A stretch of DNA of 32,115 nt, taken from positions 1 through 32,115 of the forward strand of contig CAISIK010000050.1 of the NCBI GenBank assembly GCA_903885375.1. The letters are read 5' to 3'. Source of the stretch: an uncultured Pseudomonadota bacterium. Its GTDB lineage: Bacteria > Myxococcota_A > UBA796 > SXON01. The translations under genes were made by a program, and so were the position numbers. Below are positions 17,771 to 26,853 of the stretch, one piece after another. Every line of letters starts with the position of its first letter. Position 1 is the stretch's first letter. The notes below the pieces were generated by a model, which was not told where the DNA came from, did no database searches, and was given only the letters and a program-made list of their open reading frames with translations.

Positions 17771-20146
17771 GTGCGGCCCCTCGCCGAGGTGGGCGTGCTG
17801 TTCTTGAGTCTCGTCGCGTGTGGTTCCAACGATCCCACGCCCTCGCCCACGCCGGCGGCCCCGGCCGTCGCGGCCCGCCCCGATGTGGTGCTGATCACGC
17901 TCGACACCACCCGCGCCGATCGCATCGGCGCCTATGGGCACGCCGGCGCGCGCACCGACACCATGGACAAGCTCGCGAATGATGGCCTGCGGTTCGATCG
18001 CGCCTACAGCGTGCTTCCGCTCACCATTCCGTCGCATGCCTCGATGTTCACGGGGCTCTACCCCTTCCATCACGACATCCGCGACAACGGCGCGGGCGTG
18101 CTGGCCGACCGCTTCACGACCATGGCAGAAGTCTTCTCCGCCAACGGCTACCGCACGGCCGGCAGCGCGGCAGCGTTCGTAACCACGCGGCAGTGGGGTT
18201 TTGCGCAGGGGTTCGACGCCTTCTTCGACACGATGCCCCAGAAGGACCAGCAGTCCGCCCGCGGCGCATCGAACTACTGGCACACCGAACGTTCGGGCGA
18301 CCTCGTGGTGAACGACGCCCTCACCTGGCTGGCCGGCGTGCCCTCCAACGAGCCGGTGTTCCTGTGGGTGCACCTCTACGATGCCCACTTCCCGTACACG
18401 CCTACGCCGGCCTACGCCGCCGAGGTGCCCGGGCGCCCCTACGATGCGGAGCTGGCGTTCGTGGACGATCAGGTGGCGCGGGTCGTCGAGGCCTTCGCGG
18501 GGCGCTCCACCCTCTTCGCGCTGATGGGCGACCATGGCGAGAGCCTCGGGGATCACGGCGAGGGCGAACACGGCATCTACACCTACGATGCCACCCAGCA
18601 CGTCCCCTTGATCCTGAGCGGTGCCGGGGTGAAGGCAGGGGTGGTGTCGGAGCCGGTGTCGGCGGTCGACCTGCTGCCCACCGTGCTGTCGCTCGTGGGC
18701 ATCGCTCCGCCGGAGGGCATCGACGGCCACGTTCAGCCGGGCGGGGGCACGGTGCCCTACGCCGAGAGCTACCAGATGGTGGACCGGTTCCGCATCGCGC
18801 CGCACCGCATGGTGGTGGAGGGCAAGCTGAAGCTGATTGACAAGCCCCGCCCCGAGCTCTACGACCTCCTCGCCGACCCGACCGAGTCCACGAACCTGGC
18901 TGCCGCCCAGCCCGCCGACGTGGAGCGTCTCCGCGAGCTGCTCGTGGGGCTGAACGCTACTCCCCCCGGCAGCAGCGCAGCACCGGCCGATGCCGCCACC
19001 CTCGCGCAGCTGCAGGCGCTCGGGTACATGCCGGGCGCATCCGGCGGGGTCGATCCCTTCAGCCTCCCCGACCCGCTCGACTACCGCGAATTCCTCGACG
19101 GGGTGGATGAGCTCTCCCGGCGTCGGGGCGATGGCGAAGCGGAGGTCGAGTCCAAGCTCGATGCGCTCCTGAAGGTGAAGCCGGATGCCTACGAGCTGCG
19201 GATGCGCAAGGCGCGTTCGCTCACCAAGCGCTCCCTGAAGGCCGAGGCCCGCGCGCTCGTGGAGGAGACCGCGCGCCTCTTCCCCGAAGATGCCCGCCCC
19301 TTCGTGCAGCTCGCCGGCATGGCGATGGAAGGGGGCGACCCCCGCTCCGCCATCGAGTACACCGGCCGGGCCCTCGACATCGACCCCAAGGACCGCCTCG
19401 CGCGGGAGCTGGCGGTGGAGGCGCAGCTCCGGGCCGGTTTGGTGGAGGATGCCGTCTCCGCGGCCACGATATGGTTCGAGGAGGACCCGACGAACCTCGG
19501 GATCGCGTCGATCCTCGGCGGGTTCTGGCTCACCAAGGGCGAGTACGGGCAGGCCGAGGCCTACCTCCGCGCGGCTGTGGAAGGGGCCAATCCACGGGGC
19601 GGCGCGCGGGTGAAGCTCGCGGCGGTGCTCGGGGCCACTTCGCGAAAGCAGGAGGCCGTGTCCATGCTGGAGGCGGAGCTGGCCGACTATCCGGAGAGCG
19701 TGGAGGCCCACCGCGCGCTGTCTTCCGTGTACGCCGACGAGCAGGACTACCTCTCGCAGCTGGAGCATGTGCAGGAGCTCGTCCGACTCCTGCCGGAGAG
19801 CGTGGATGCGCTCCGCGAGCTGGCCCAGTGCCAGTTCAACCTCACGGACTACCCGGGTGCCCGCCGCACCCTGGCCGAGGCGCTCCGGCGTGATCCGGCC
19901 GACCCCGACGTGGTGCTGCTCGACGCCAACCTCCTCGCGAAGGAGGGTCGGAAGGCCGAGGGCAGTGTGCGCTTCGAGGAGGCCCGAAAGCTCGACGCCG
20001 CGCGCCGCGCAGAGATGGGGAAGGCCCCGCGCGAGGCCATCGTGCGCGAGCCGGAAGCGGATGGGCCGAAGGCGGCGCCGAAGCCGGAGGCTCCGGCCGG
20101 CGCGGGCTCCAACACCCTCGCGGCTCCTGCTGGTGGTGGTCGGTGA
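17771..20146 (+). CDS. Sulfatase-like (alkaline phosphatase superfamily) lipoprotein with TPR domain
   Basis: 791 residues from GTG 17771, chosen because MRPLAEVGVLFLSLVACGS is a clean lipoprotein signal; the frame is open to 17666 but without such a signal. The sulfatase fold spans about 37-370: DVVLITLDTTRADRIGAYG gives the first metal ligands and GDHGESLGDHGEGEHG (about 254) the second set. The nucleophile position reads LPLTIPSHASMFTG, with Thr85 where true sulfatases have the formylglycine Cys of CxPSR. Thr is the nucleophile in LtaS and EptA-type transferases, so phosphotransfer or phosphodiester chemistry is more likely than sulfate ester cleavage. Residues about 415-760 are TPR-like helical repeats. 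It would be anchored in the cell envelope. Its stop overlaps the next TPR gene (GTGA). Confidence 0.85.
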   Translation: MRPLAEVGVLFLSLVACGSNDPTPSPTPAAPAVAARPDVVLITLDTTRADRIGAYGHAGARTDTMDKLANDGLRFDRAYSVLPLTIPSHASMFTGLYPFHHDIRDNGAGVLADRFTTMAEVFSANGYRTAGSAAAFVTTRQWGFAQGFDAFFDTMPQKDQQSARGASNYWHTERSGDLVVNDALTWLAGVPSNEPVFLWVHLYDAHFPYTPTPAYAAEVPGRPYDAELAFVDDQVARVVEAFAGRSTLFALMGDHGESLGDHGEGEHGIYTYDATQHVPLILSGAGVKAGVVSEPVSAVDLLPTVLSLVGIAPPEGIDGHVQPGGGTVPYAESYQMVDRFRIAPHRMVVEGKLKLIDKPRPELYDLLADPTESTNLAAAQPADVERLRELLVGLNATPPGSSAAPADAATLAQLQALGYMPGASGGVDPFSLPDPLDYREFLDGVDELSRRRGDGEAEVESKLDALLKVKPDAYELRMRKARSLTKRSLKAEARALVEETARLFPEDARPFVQLAGMAMEGGDPRSAIEYTGRALDIDPKDRLARELAVEAQLRAGLVEDAVSAATIWFEEDPTNLGIASILGGFWLTKGEYGQAEAYLRAAVEGANPRGGARVKLAAVLGATSRKQEAVSMLEAELADYPESVEAHRALSSVYADEQDYLSQLEHVQELVRLLPESVDALRELAQCQFNLTDYPGARRTLAEALRRDPADPDVVLLDANLLAKEGRKAEGSVRFEEARKLDAARRAEMGKAPREAIVREPEADGPKAAPKPEAPAGAGSNTLAAPAGGGR

Positions 20147-21273
20147 AGCCCCTGCTCGTGGCGCTCGTTCTGCTCGCCATGAGCGCGCCGGCGTTGTCCG
20201 GGCCGCGAGAGGGGAAGGCGCCGGGGGCCCAGCCGGGAAGGGGCCGGCCCTCCGCGGCTGTCCGCGCCGGTCCTGCCGCCCAGGGCCGCAAGTTCGACCC
20301 GGCCGATGCCCGCGGCCGGATGCCGCCGCTGAAGCGCGGCAACGCCCTGCTGGCCCGCGGGATGTTCCGGCTCGCCGCGGCCGCGTTCCGCGAGGCGGTC
20401 GCCGCGGAGCCCGACTCGGGCGCCGCGCACATCGGCCTCGGCGTGGCGCTCGCCCGCAACGGCAACTGCTCCGACGCCCTCCCCGAGTTCCGCGACTGGA
20501 ACGAGGCTCGCAACTTCGGTTCACGGGTGGCGCTGCTCGCGGCCCACTGCGCCGAGCGGCAGGGGGATGCCGCCGCCGCGGTGGAGTTCAGCCTCCGCGC
20601 CTGGGAGTCCAAACGAAACAGCCGCACCGCGCTGGCCCGCCTCGCGCTCGACGCCGACCGCCTGCACGACCCGGTGTTGGTGGAGGTGGCCACCGAGTAC
20701 CTCTGGTACGTGAACCCCGAGCAGGACGAGTCCCTTTTCGTGGAGGCGGCCCTCGCGCTCCGGCGCGGCGATCCCACCGAGCTCGACATCATCGACACGC
20801 TGTGGCGCCGCGAGGGCCGCTCCGACGAGGAGATGAACCGCATGCGCGCGCGCTCCTGGCTGGACGTGGGTGATCCGGTGCAGGCCTACGCGGAGCTCAA
20901 GCAGGGCGGCTCGAAGCTCAAGCGGGGGGCCGACTCGCGCGTAATGATGGCCGAGACCACCCGCCGACTCGGGCTCCTCGCCGACGCCGATCGGGCGCTC
21001 GACAGCAAGCTGATGGGGCTCCTCACGGGCGCGGATGCCGATGCGGTCAAGGCCCGGATGCTCGTGGACCGCGGACAGCTGGCCGACGCCCGCACCCTCC
21101 TCGCCGACTACGAGCTGGAGCTCGAGGAGGAGGTGGTGGCGAGCCGGTGGTACCTCGCGCGGGCGGAGGGGGATGCGGCGGCCATGGAGCAGGAAGCCGC
21201 GGCCTACGCGCTCGCCCGCACCAGCCCGCTGCGCACCCTCGACCAGTACCTCCCCGTCACCGCCGCACGCTGA
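20143..21273 (+). CDS. Exported TPR-repeat protein coupled to the sulfatase-like gene
   Basis: 376 residues from GTG 20143, overlapping the preceding stop by four bases. MKPLLVALVLLAMSAPALS is a clear signal peptide. A basic Gly/Pro-rich segment (20-60) precedes helical repeats, of which RGNALLARGMFRLAAAAFRE and GAAHIGLGVALARNGNCSD are TPR-like. Later repeats (ARSWLDVGDPVQAYAELKQGG, KARMLVDRGQLADARTLL) are more divergent. TPR proteins are scaffolds. Translational coupling and shared TPRs suggest it interacts with the sulfatase-like lipoprotein, perhaps in an envelope polymer-modifying complex. There is no enzymatic motif. Confidence 0.7.
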   Translation: MKPLLVALVLLAMSAPALSGPREGKAPGAQPGRGRPSAAVRAGPAAQGRKFDPADARGRMPPLKRGNALLARGMFRLAAAAFREAVAAEPDSGAAHIGLGVALARNGNCSDALPEFRDWNEARNFGSRVALLAAHCAERQGDAAAAVEFSLRAWESKRNSRTALARLALDADRLHDPVLVEVATEYLWYVNPEQDESLFVEAALALRRGDPTELDIIDTLWRREGRSDEEMNRMRARSWLDVGDPVQAYAELKQGGSKLKRGADSRVMMAETTRRLGLLADADRALDSKLMGLLTGADADAVKARMLVDRGQLADARTLLADYELELEEEVVASRWYLARAEGDAAAMEQEAAAYALARTSPLRTLDQYLPVTAAR

Positions 21274-21291
21274 TCGGCGCCAAAAAAGGAA

Positions 21292-21318
21292 AGTCCCGGG
21301 CCGCAGGCGCCCGGGACT
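21292..21318 (-). terminator. Intrinsic terminator between convergent genes
   Basis: A perfect 10-bp stem, AGTCCCGGGC / GCCCGGGACT, with a 7-base loop. On the minus strand it is followed by TTTCCTTTTTT, so it is a strong terminator for the Asp-Thr-repeat lipoprotein gene. The stem can also act on the plus strand for the TPR operon, though without a T-run. Confidence 0.85.
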
Positions 21319-21343
21319 CCTTCGCGCGGAGCGCGACCTACGA

Positions 21344-22048
<705 letters not shown>

Positions 22049-22082
22049 GAAGGGGTCTCCTGGAGGGTCGAGAAGCGACCGC

Positions 22083-22111
22083 ACCCTACTCTTTCGGCTC
22101 CTGTGCCGCAA
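22083..22111 (-). promoter_or_regulatory. Possible sigma-70 promoter of the repeat lipoprotein gene
   Basis: Minus strand: TTGCGG, 17 bp, TAGGGT, about 35 bases before ATG 22048. Each box matches consensus at three of six positions with ideal spacing, so support is modest. Confidence 0.3.
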
Positions 22112-22162
22112 TTGCTTTTTTCGTCCACGAAGTGTCACGCCGATGCGGGGTATGAGTCGGGC

Positions 22163-23011
22163 ATGCGACTCGTGGTGACCAGCGACATCCACATCGACAA
22201 GAATGGTTCCGACGTGTGCCAACTGATCGCGGCGCGCGCGCAGGAGCTTGGGGCGGACGTGCTTCTTCTCGCCGGCGACGTCGCCACGTCGCCCACGGTG
22301 CTCCTGCAGACCTTCCTCACGCTGCGCGCCGCCGTTCCCCACCTGCTCTACGTGGCGGGCAACCACGACGTGTGGAGCCACCCCGAGATGCAAGCGAAGG
22401 GCCAGCACGCCTGGTGGCGCCTCGACACGCTGCTGCCCGCCCTCTGCGCGGAGGCGGGGGTTCACAACCTCGATGTCGCGCCGATCGAGCTCGGCGGGGT
22501 GGGGTTCGCGGGCACGCTCGGCTGGTGGGACCTGTCCACGCGCGACGCCTCCCTCGATGCCCCGCCGGAAGCCTACCGCACCGGCCAGTTCGCCGGACTC
22601 CGGTGGATGGACCACACCTACGCCCACTTCCCCGATGCCGACGGTCGCGCGCAGGCGCCCGAAACGGTGGCCGCCATCCTCCGCGGGCGCCTCGCCGCGC
22701 AGCTGCAGCGGTGCACGGCGGAGCGCATCGTCGCCGTCACCCACATGGTCGCCTTCGCGGAGCAGCTCCATCACAAGTCGCACCCCGGCTGGCGCTTCGC
22801 GCAGGCCTTCATCGGGCACCTCGCGCTGGGGGAGGTGATCGCGGCCGACCCGCGCGTACGCCTCGCGGTAGCGGGCCACACCCACATCGGGAGCGACTTC
22901 AGCCGCGGCGGCCTCCGCGCGCTGTGCACGCCCCTGGGCTACCAGCGGGAATGGCAAGGCCGGTCCACCGCCGAGGCGGTGAACCGGGCCGTGGTCCTCG
23001 TGGAGCTCTGA
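22163..23011 (+). CDS. Calcineurin-like metallophosphoesterase
   Basis: 282 residues from ATG 22163, which lies six bases after a TATGAG -10-like hexamer. All metal-binding blocks of the family are present: SDIHID (Asp8, His10), LLAGDV (Asp39), VAGNHD (Asn67-His68), a later VTHM and the terminal GHTHIG (about residues 236-241). The two-metal centre hydrolyses phosphomonoesters or phosphodiesters. No signal peptide is seen, so it is cytoplasmic. The substrate cannot be assigned; relatives include nucleotide phosphodiesterases and uncharacterised YkuE/YfcE-like proteins. It is a single gene, divergent from the repeat lipoprotein and ending three bases before the convergent pilin gene. Confidence 0.88.
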   Translation: MRLVVTSDIHIDKNGSDVCQLIAARAQELGADVLLLAGDVATSPTVLLQTFLTLRAAVPHLLYVAGNHDVWSHPEMQAKGQHAWWRLDTLLPALCAEAGVHNLDVAPIELGGVGFAGTLGWWDLSTRDASLDAPPEAYRTGQFAGLRWMDHTYAHFPDADGRAQAPETVAAILRGRLAAQLQRCTAERIVAVTHMVAFAEQLHHKSHPGWRFAQAFIGHLALGEVIAADPRVRLAVAGHTHIGSDFSRGGLRALCTPLGYQREWQGRSTAEAVNRAVVLVEL

Positions 23012-23014
23012 CGA

Positions 23015-23215
23015 CTAGCGGGTGGTGCCCGTCTTGCCGATCTTGCCCGTGGAGAGGATCTTGCGCACGTCCTGGGCGAGGTCTTCTACACCCTTCTGGA
23101 ACACCGGCACGAACACGTAGGCCGCGGCCACGAGTGCGATCACGATCACGCTGATGAGCAGCATGTACTCGACGGTGGACTGACCTTCTTCGTCGCGGAT
23201 GAGCTGGCTGAACAT
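23015..23215 (-). CDS. Flp/Tad-type (type IVb) pilin
   Basis: 66 residues from ATG 23215 with GGAG upstream. The short leader MFSQLIRDEEG is followed by QSTVEYMLLISVIVIALVAAAYVF: cleavage after Gly11, Glu at position +5 of the mature protein, the EY pair and a hydrophobic N-terminal helix. This is the Flp pilin pattern processed by a TadV/CpaA-type prepilin peptidase. The mature pilin is about 55 residues, normal for Flp. It would polymerise into a Tad pilus used for adhesion or predation. No tad/cpa assembly genes lie nearby. A near-consensus sigma-54 promoter lies directly upstream. Confidence 0.9.
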   Translation of the reverse strand: MFSQLIRDEEGQSTVEYMLLISVIVIALVAAAYVFVPVFQKGVEDLAQDVRKILSTGKIGKTGTTR

Positions 23216-23249
23216 GGGAGGCTCCGGGGAGGGGTTCGTGGGGGAGGTT

Positions 23250-23265
23250 TGCAAGCGGCGTGCCA
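23250..23265 (-). promoter_or_regulatory. Sigma-54 promoter (-24/-12) of the Flp pilin gene
   Basis: The minus strand reads TTGGCACGCCGCTTGCAA, matching the consensus TGGCAC-N5-TTGCA exactly, with the GG and GC at the required spacing. The expected start is near 23239, giving a leader of about 25 bases with the GGAG ribosome site. Activators for sigma-54 usually bind 80-150 bases upstream, here about 23345-23415 and so inside the aldehyde dehydrogenase 3' end. Confidence 0.8.
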
Positions 23266-23356
23266 ACCATGGAACGCCGATTCTCGCCTGATCACCCGGT
23301 CCCTGTCGCCCCATCGTTGTCGCAGCGCGGGACGGCGGTGGGGCGGCGGCCGGGGC

Positions 23357-24871
23357 CTACACCGTGAAGGTGATGCCCTGCGCCATGGGCAGGTCGGTGC
23401 CCCAGTTGAGCGTGTTGGTCTGCCGGCGCATGTAGGCCTTCCAGGAATCACTCCCGGACTCGCGACCGCCGCCGGTCTCCTTCTCGCCGCCGAACGCGCC
23501 GCCGATCTCGGCGCCCGAGGTGCCGATGTTCACGTTGGCGATGCCGCAGTCGCTGCCGGCGTGGCTGAGGAAGGTCTCGGCGGAGCGGAAGCTGTCGGTG
23601 AAGATCGACGAGGAGAGGCCCTGCGGCACGTCGTTCTGGATGTCGATCGCCTCCTGGAGGGTGTCGTACTCCATCACGTAGAGGATCGGCGCGAAGGTCT
23701 CTTCGCGGCACACCGCCATGCCCGGGTTGGCCCGGATGATGGTGGGCTCCACGTAGTTGCCGGGGCGCTGTACCCGTCGGCCGCCCACGAGGATTTCGCC
23801 GCCCTGGGCCACGGCCTCCGCGACCGCGTGTTCGAACGAGGCCACCGCGTCGGCATCGATGAGCGGGCCCACGAGCGTGCCCTCCTCGAGCGGGTGCCCG
23901 ATGCGACACTGCTTCCACGCGGCCACGAGCCGGGGGACGAGCTCGCCCGCGATTCGACGGTTCACGAGGAGGCGCCGCGTGGTGGTGCAGCGCTGACCGG
24001 CGGTGCCCACGGCGCCGAAGGTGATGCCGCGCACGGCGAGGTTCAGGTCGGCGTCGGGCTCGACGATGATCGCGTTGTTGCCGCCCAGCTCGAGCAGGGT
24101 GCGGCCGAAGCGCTGCGCCACGACGCTGCCCACGTGCCGGCCCATCCGGGTGCTGCCGGTGGCGGAAACGAGCGGGATGCGCGGGTCGCGCAGCATGGCC
24201 TCGCCCACGGTGGCGTCGCGGCCGATCACCAGGCCGAAGACCCCGTTCCACCCGTTCTTCTCCAGCACGGCCTGGCAGATCTTGTGCGTGGCGATGGCGG
24301 TGAGCGGCGCCTTCAGCGAGGGTTTCCACACCACGGTGTCGCCACAGACGGCGGCGATCATCGCGTTCCAGGCCCACACCGCGTTCGGGAAGTTGAAGGC
24401 GGTGATGACGCCCACGACGCCGAGGGGGTGCCACTGCTCGTACATGCGGTGGCGGGCGCGTTCACTGTGCATGCTCAGGCCGTAGAGCTGGCGCGAGAGA
24501 CCGACCGAGAAATCCGCGATGTCGATCGACTCCTGGACCTCGCCCTGGCCTTCGGCGCGGATCTTGCCGACCTCGAGGCTCTCGAGCGCGCCGAGATCGA
24601 CCTTGTTCGCCCGGAGCGCATCGCCCATCTGCCGCACGATCTCGCCGCGGTGCGGCGCGGGCAGCATGCGCCACTCCTTGAAGGCGCGGGCGGCTTCGGA
24701 CACGACGTTCTCGTACTGATCGAGCGTGGCGAGCTGCACGGAGCCCAGCACGCTGTTGTCGGAGGGATCGACGCTGTCGATCGATCCGTCGTGGGCGCCG
24801 GACAGGGCATGGCCCGCCCAGGCTCCGGGGTTCGTGGTGCCGAGGCCGAGCCGGGTGAGAACGTCGCGCAT
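23357..24871 (-). CDS. ALDH7-type aldehyde dehydrogenase (antiquitin / alpha-aminoadipic semialdehyde dehydrogenase-like)
   Basis: 504 residues from ATG 24871 behind AAGGAGCGGCTC; the longer open frame upstream is antisense to other genes. Family blocks: ITAFNFPNAVWAWN and WKPS (NAD binding), GSTRMGR, the general base Glu261 in LELGGNN, and the catalytic Cys295 in GTAGQRCTTTRR. The C-terminal NIGTSGAEIGGAFGGEKET plus GGGRESGSDSWKAYMRR is diagnostic of the ALDH7A1 group. It oxidises alpha-aminoadipic semialdehyde (lysine/pipecolate degradation) or related aldehydes with NAD+. No other lysine-catabolic gene is adjacent. The product is cytoplasmic. Confidence 0.93.
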   Translation of the reverse strand: MRDVLTRLGLGTTNPGAWAGHALSGAHDGSIDSVDPSDNSVLGSVQLATLDQYENVVSEAARAFKEWRMLPAPHRGEIVRQMGDALRANKVDLGALESLEVGKIRAEGQGEVQESIDIADFSVGLSRQLYGLSMHSERARHRMYEQWHPLGVVGVITAFNFPNAVWAWNAMIAAVCGDTVVWKPSLKAPLTAIATHKICQAVLEKNGWNGVFGLVIGRDATVGEAMLRDPRIPLVSATGSTRMGRHVGSVVAQRFGRTLLELGGNNAIIVEPDADLNLAVRGITFGAVGTAGQRCTTTRRLLVNRRIAGELVPRLVAAWKQCRIGHPLEEGTLVGPLIDADAVASFEHAVAEAVAQGGEILVGGRRVQRPGNYVEPTIIRANPGMAVCREETFAPILYVMEYDTLQEAIDIQNDVPQGLSSSIFTDSFRSAETFLSHAGSDCGIANVNIGTSGAEIGGAFGGEKETGGGRESGSDSWKAYMRRQTNTLNWGTDLPMAQGITFTV

Positions 24872-24918
24872 GAGCCGCTCCTTGGAGGCGCGGCTTCTAT
24901 CGTGGGGCGGCCGGCTGT

Positions 24919-25107
24919 CTACCCGCCGGCTTCGTCCGGGTCGGGCTGCGTGAGGCAGCCCAGCCAACGCAGGCGGGTGTGGGCGGCCGTATTCTCCTCG
25001 GGGGCGCGCGCGCAGGGCGTCGGGGTGACGAGCTGGCCGGCCGGCGGCCGCTGGCTCCACGGCGGGCGGGCGCGGGAAGGCGAGGGGGCAGGCGGCTTGC
25101 TGTTCAT
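24919..25107 (-). CDS. Possible small Pro-rich protein
   Basis: A 62-residue frame from ATG 25107 with GAGG at a suitable distance, ending 47 bases before the ALDH7 start. It is Pro/Ala/Arg-rich in its first half, then APEENTAAHTRLRWLGCLTQ. No family is recognised. It fills most of the 345-base gap between the ALDH7 and OmpA-like genes, which otherwise shows nothing but GC-rich simple sequence. It could be a chance frame. Confidence 0.22.
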   Translation of the reverse strand: MNSKPPAPSPSRARPPWSQRPPAGQLVTPTPCARAPEENTAAHTRLRWLGCLTQPDPDEAGG

Positions 25108-25204
25108 GAAGAACCTCGTTCCGATTCGGGGATCGGCATCGGCCGTGCCGGTCATGAGGCCCGGCGGAGCGGGCGTGGGTCCAGCGAGCGGCCGGCTTCC
25201 TTGA

Positions 25205-25216
25205 TACGACAAACGC
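25205..25216 (+). promoter_or_regulatory. Extended -10 element directly before the OmpA-like start
   Basis: TG-A-TACGAC (TACGAC at 25205-25210) ends six bases before ATG 25217. No Shine-Dalgarno fits in the gap, so a leaderless transcript is plausible. Confidence 0.3.
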
Positions 25217-26197
25217 ATGATCTGGTTCGTAGCCGCCGCCCTTGCCCAGGATGCCGTGACGCTCGAGTACGTGAAGAAGGGGCAGGTGGGCACCAGCAAG
25301 CCTGCCTTCACCGTGATCACCAACGCCGACGCGAGTGACCTCACCGTCAAGGGGAGCTGCGGCGGTGTCCGTTTCGATCGCACCGGCCCCTCGAGTCGGA
25401 AGGACCGGAAGACGTGGGAGCTCGACCTGCCGCAGGGCACGCATACGTGTACGGGTTCCCTCTCGGTGGAGACGACGGACGGCGAAACCGGCGAGATGCC
25501 GCTGAAGTTCACGGTGCAGGTGCTCCCGCCCATGAAGATGCGCCTCGTGCCCGACAGCCTCGACCTCCCGAGCCGCACGCTCTCGGTCACCCTGGAGCGT
25601 GACGCATCGCGGGTGGATGTGGCGATCTTCGGCCCCGGCGGCACCGAGATCGGCGGCGCCATGGTGACGACCAGCGCGCGGTCGGGGGAGCCCATCCAGG
25701 TGGCCTGGGCGCAGGCCGACGGCGAGGCGCTCAAGATGAAGCTGAAAGGCTACGACGCCGATGGCTTCTATGCGGAGCTGGAGCTCAATCCCTGGAAGTA
25801 CAGCATCCCCCACGAGGATGTGGTGTTCGCCACCGGCTCCGCCGACATCGATGTGGCGGAGGTGCCCAAGCTCCAGGCCGCGATGGTGGAGGTGCAGAAC
25901 ACGCTCGCGAAGTACGGCAAGGACGTGGTGATCAAGCTCTTCGTGGATGGCCACACCGACACGGTGGGCGATGCCGGCAGCAACCAGACGCTCTCCCTCG
26001 GCCGCGCGAAGTCCATCGCGGCCTGGTTCAAGCGCGCCGGCTTCCCGGGCGACATCTACTACGCCGGCACCGGCGAGCGCGGCCTCGCCGTGCCTACGGC
26101 CGACAGCGTGGACGAGCCGCGGAACCGCCGCGCCGTGTACACGCTCGCCGCCAGCTCGCCCACGCTCGAGGGCAATGTGAGCTGGGAGCGCCTCTGA
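25217..26197 (+). CDS. OmpA-domain exported protein
   Basis: 326 residues. MIWFVAAALAQ is a short signal peptide. Residues 12-195 are beta-rich and include two Cys (GSCGGVRF, HTCTGSLS) that could pair; this part is not recognised. The C-terminal 125 residues form an OmpA/MotB peptidoglycan-binding domain: EDVVFATGSADI, then KLFVDGHTDTVGDAGSNQTLSLGRAKSIAAWF in two blocks, and the closing EPRNRRAVY with the Asp and Arg that bind meso-diaminopimelate. It probably links an envelope structure to peptidoglycan. It lacks a recognisable barrel, so it is periplasmic or membrane-associated rather than an OmpA porin. Confidence 0.85.
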   Translation: MIWFVAAALAQDAVTLEYVKKGQVGTSKPAFTVITNADASDLTVKGSCGGVRFDRTGPSSRKDRKTWELDLPQGTHTCTGSLSVETTDGETGEMPLKFTVQVLPPMKMRLVPDSLDLPSRTLSVTLERDASRVDVAIFGPGGTEIGGAMVTTSARSGEPIQVAWAQADGEALKMKLKGYDADGFYAELELNPWKYSIPHEDVVFATGSADIDVAEVPKLQAAMVEVQNTLAKYGKDVVIKLFVDGHTDTVGDAGSNQTLSLGRAKSIAAWFKRAGFPGDIYYAGTGERGLAVPTADSVDEPRNRRAVYTLAASSPTLEGNVSWERL

Positions 26198-26224
26198 CTG
26201 CCGCGCGCGTGGCCGCACGCCCGT

Positions 26225-26845
26225 TCAGACGGCCTGACCGTCCACGAACAGCTTGCCCTCGCGCACCTCGCCCCGGCCGCCGGCGAGCGCGGTCTTCACC
26301 TTGTACTGGCCCTCGCCGAGCGTGAGGTGCCCATCGAGGCCCACGAACCCGTTCAGGTTGCCGCGGCGCCACTGCTGGTAGTGCGGCGAGCAGAAGCCCT
26401 TGCTGCGGAGCGTGCCGGTGCAGCCCGGCACCTTGCACCCCTCGGCGTGGGTGGTGGGCGCGGGCGCGGGCGCCGGAGCCGGAGCCGGCGGGCTGGCCGG
26501 AGCGGCGCGGCTGTTGCGGAGCTCGGCGATCTGCTTCTCCAGCTCCACGCGCACGGCCGCGGCCGTGGACCGCGCGCTCTCCGCCTCGGCGCGCGCCACC
26601 TTCACGGACTCGGCGCTGGCCGCGCGGGCCTCTTCCGCCATCTTCACCGCGGCATCGAGCCGCGCCTGCATCCCATCCACGCGACCGCGCATGTCGCGCA
26701 CTTCATCCCGCAGCGCCTGGACCTCGGCCGGGCTGGCGTAGCCGTGCTCCTTGAGCACGGCGTGTACGATGTCGCGAATGGCGGGGTCGAGCGCCTTGCC
26801 GGCGGGGCGGCCGAGGCGAGCCACGAGGGTATCAATCAGAGACAT
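26225..26845 (-). CDS. Coiled-coil protein with C-terminal Cys/His (zinc-type) motif
   Basis: 206 residues from ATG 26845 with an ideal ribosome site (AAGGAGTTTCC). Residues 1-40 are helical; about 40-115 are a long Ala/Glu/Arg coiled coil; about 116-133 are a Pro-Ala linker. Then comes CKVPGCTG...KGFCSPHYQQWRRGN, a Cys-x4-Cys-x8-Cys-x2-His pattern that should bind one zinc. Similar KG(F/Y/L)C-xx-HY-xx-WR modules occur in myxobacterial vegetative proteins and in some phage DNA-binding proteins; I recall this from the families and could not check it. The last 45 residues look like a small beta domain. It may be a nucleic-acid-binding or structural cytoplasmic protein. Two palindromes lie just upstream. 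Confidence 0.72.
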   Translation of the reverse strand: MSLIDTLVARLGRPAGKALDPAIRDIVHAVLKEHGYASPAEVQALRDEVRDMRGRVDGMQARLDAAVKMAEEARAASAESVKVARAEAESARSTAAAVRVELEKQIAELRNSRAAPASPPAPAPAPAPAPTTHAEGCKVPGCTGTLRSKGFCSPHYQQWRRGNLNGFVGLDGHLTLGEGQYKVKTALAGGRGEVREGKLFVDGQAV

Positions 26846-26853
26846 GGAAACTC

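Noticed and set aside
23289..23345. CGCCCCA / TGGGGCG inverted repeat between the aldehyde dehydrogenase and pilin genes
   Set aside because: Seven-base arms 26 bases apart with no T-run are weak in such GC-rich DNA; not called a terminator.
24872..26218. Upstream extension of the aldehyde dehydrogenase frame to over 900 residues
   Set aside because: The extra 449 codons are antisense to the OmpA-like gene. ALDH7 begins naturally at ATG 24871 with a strong ribosome site.
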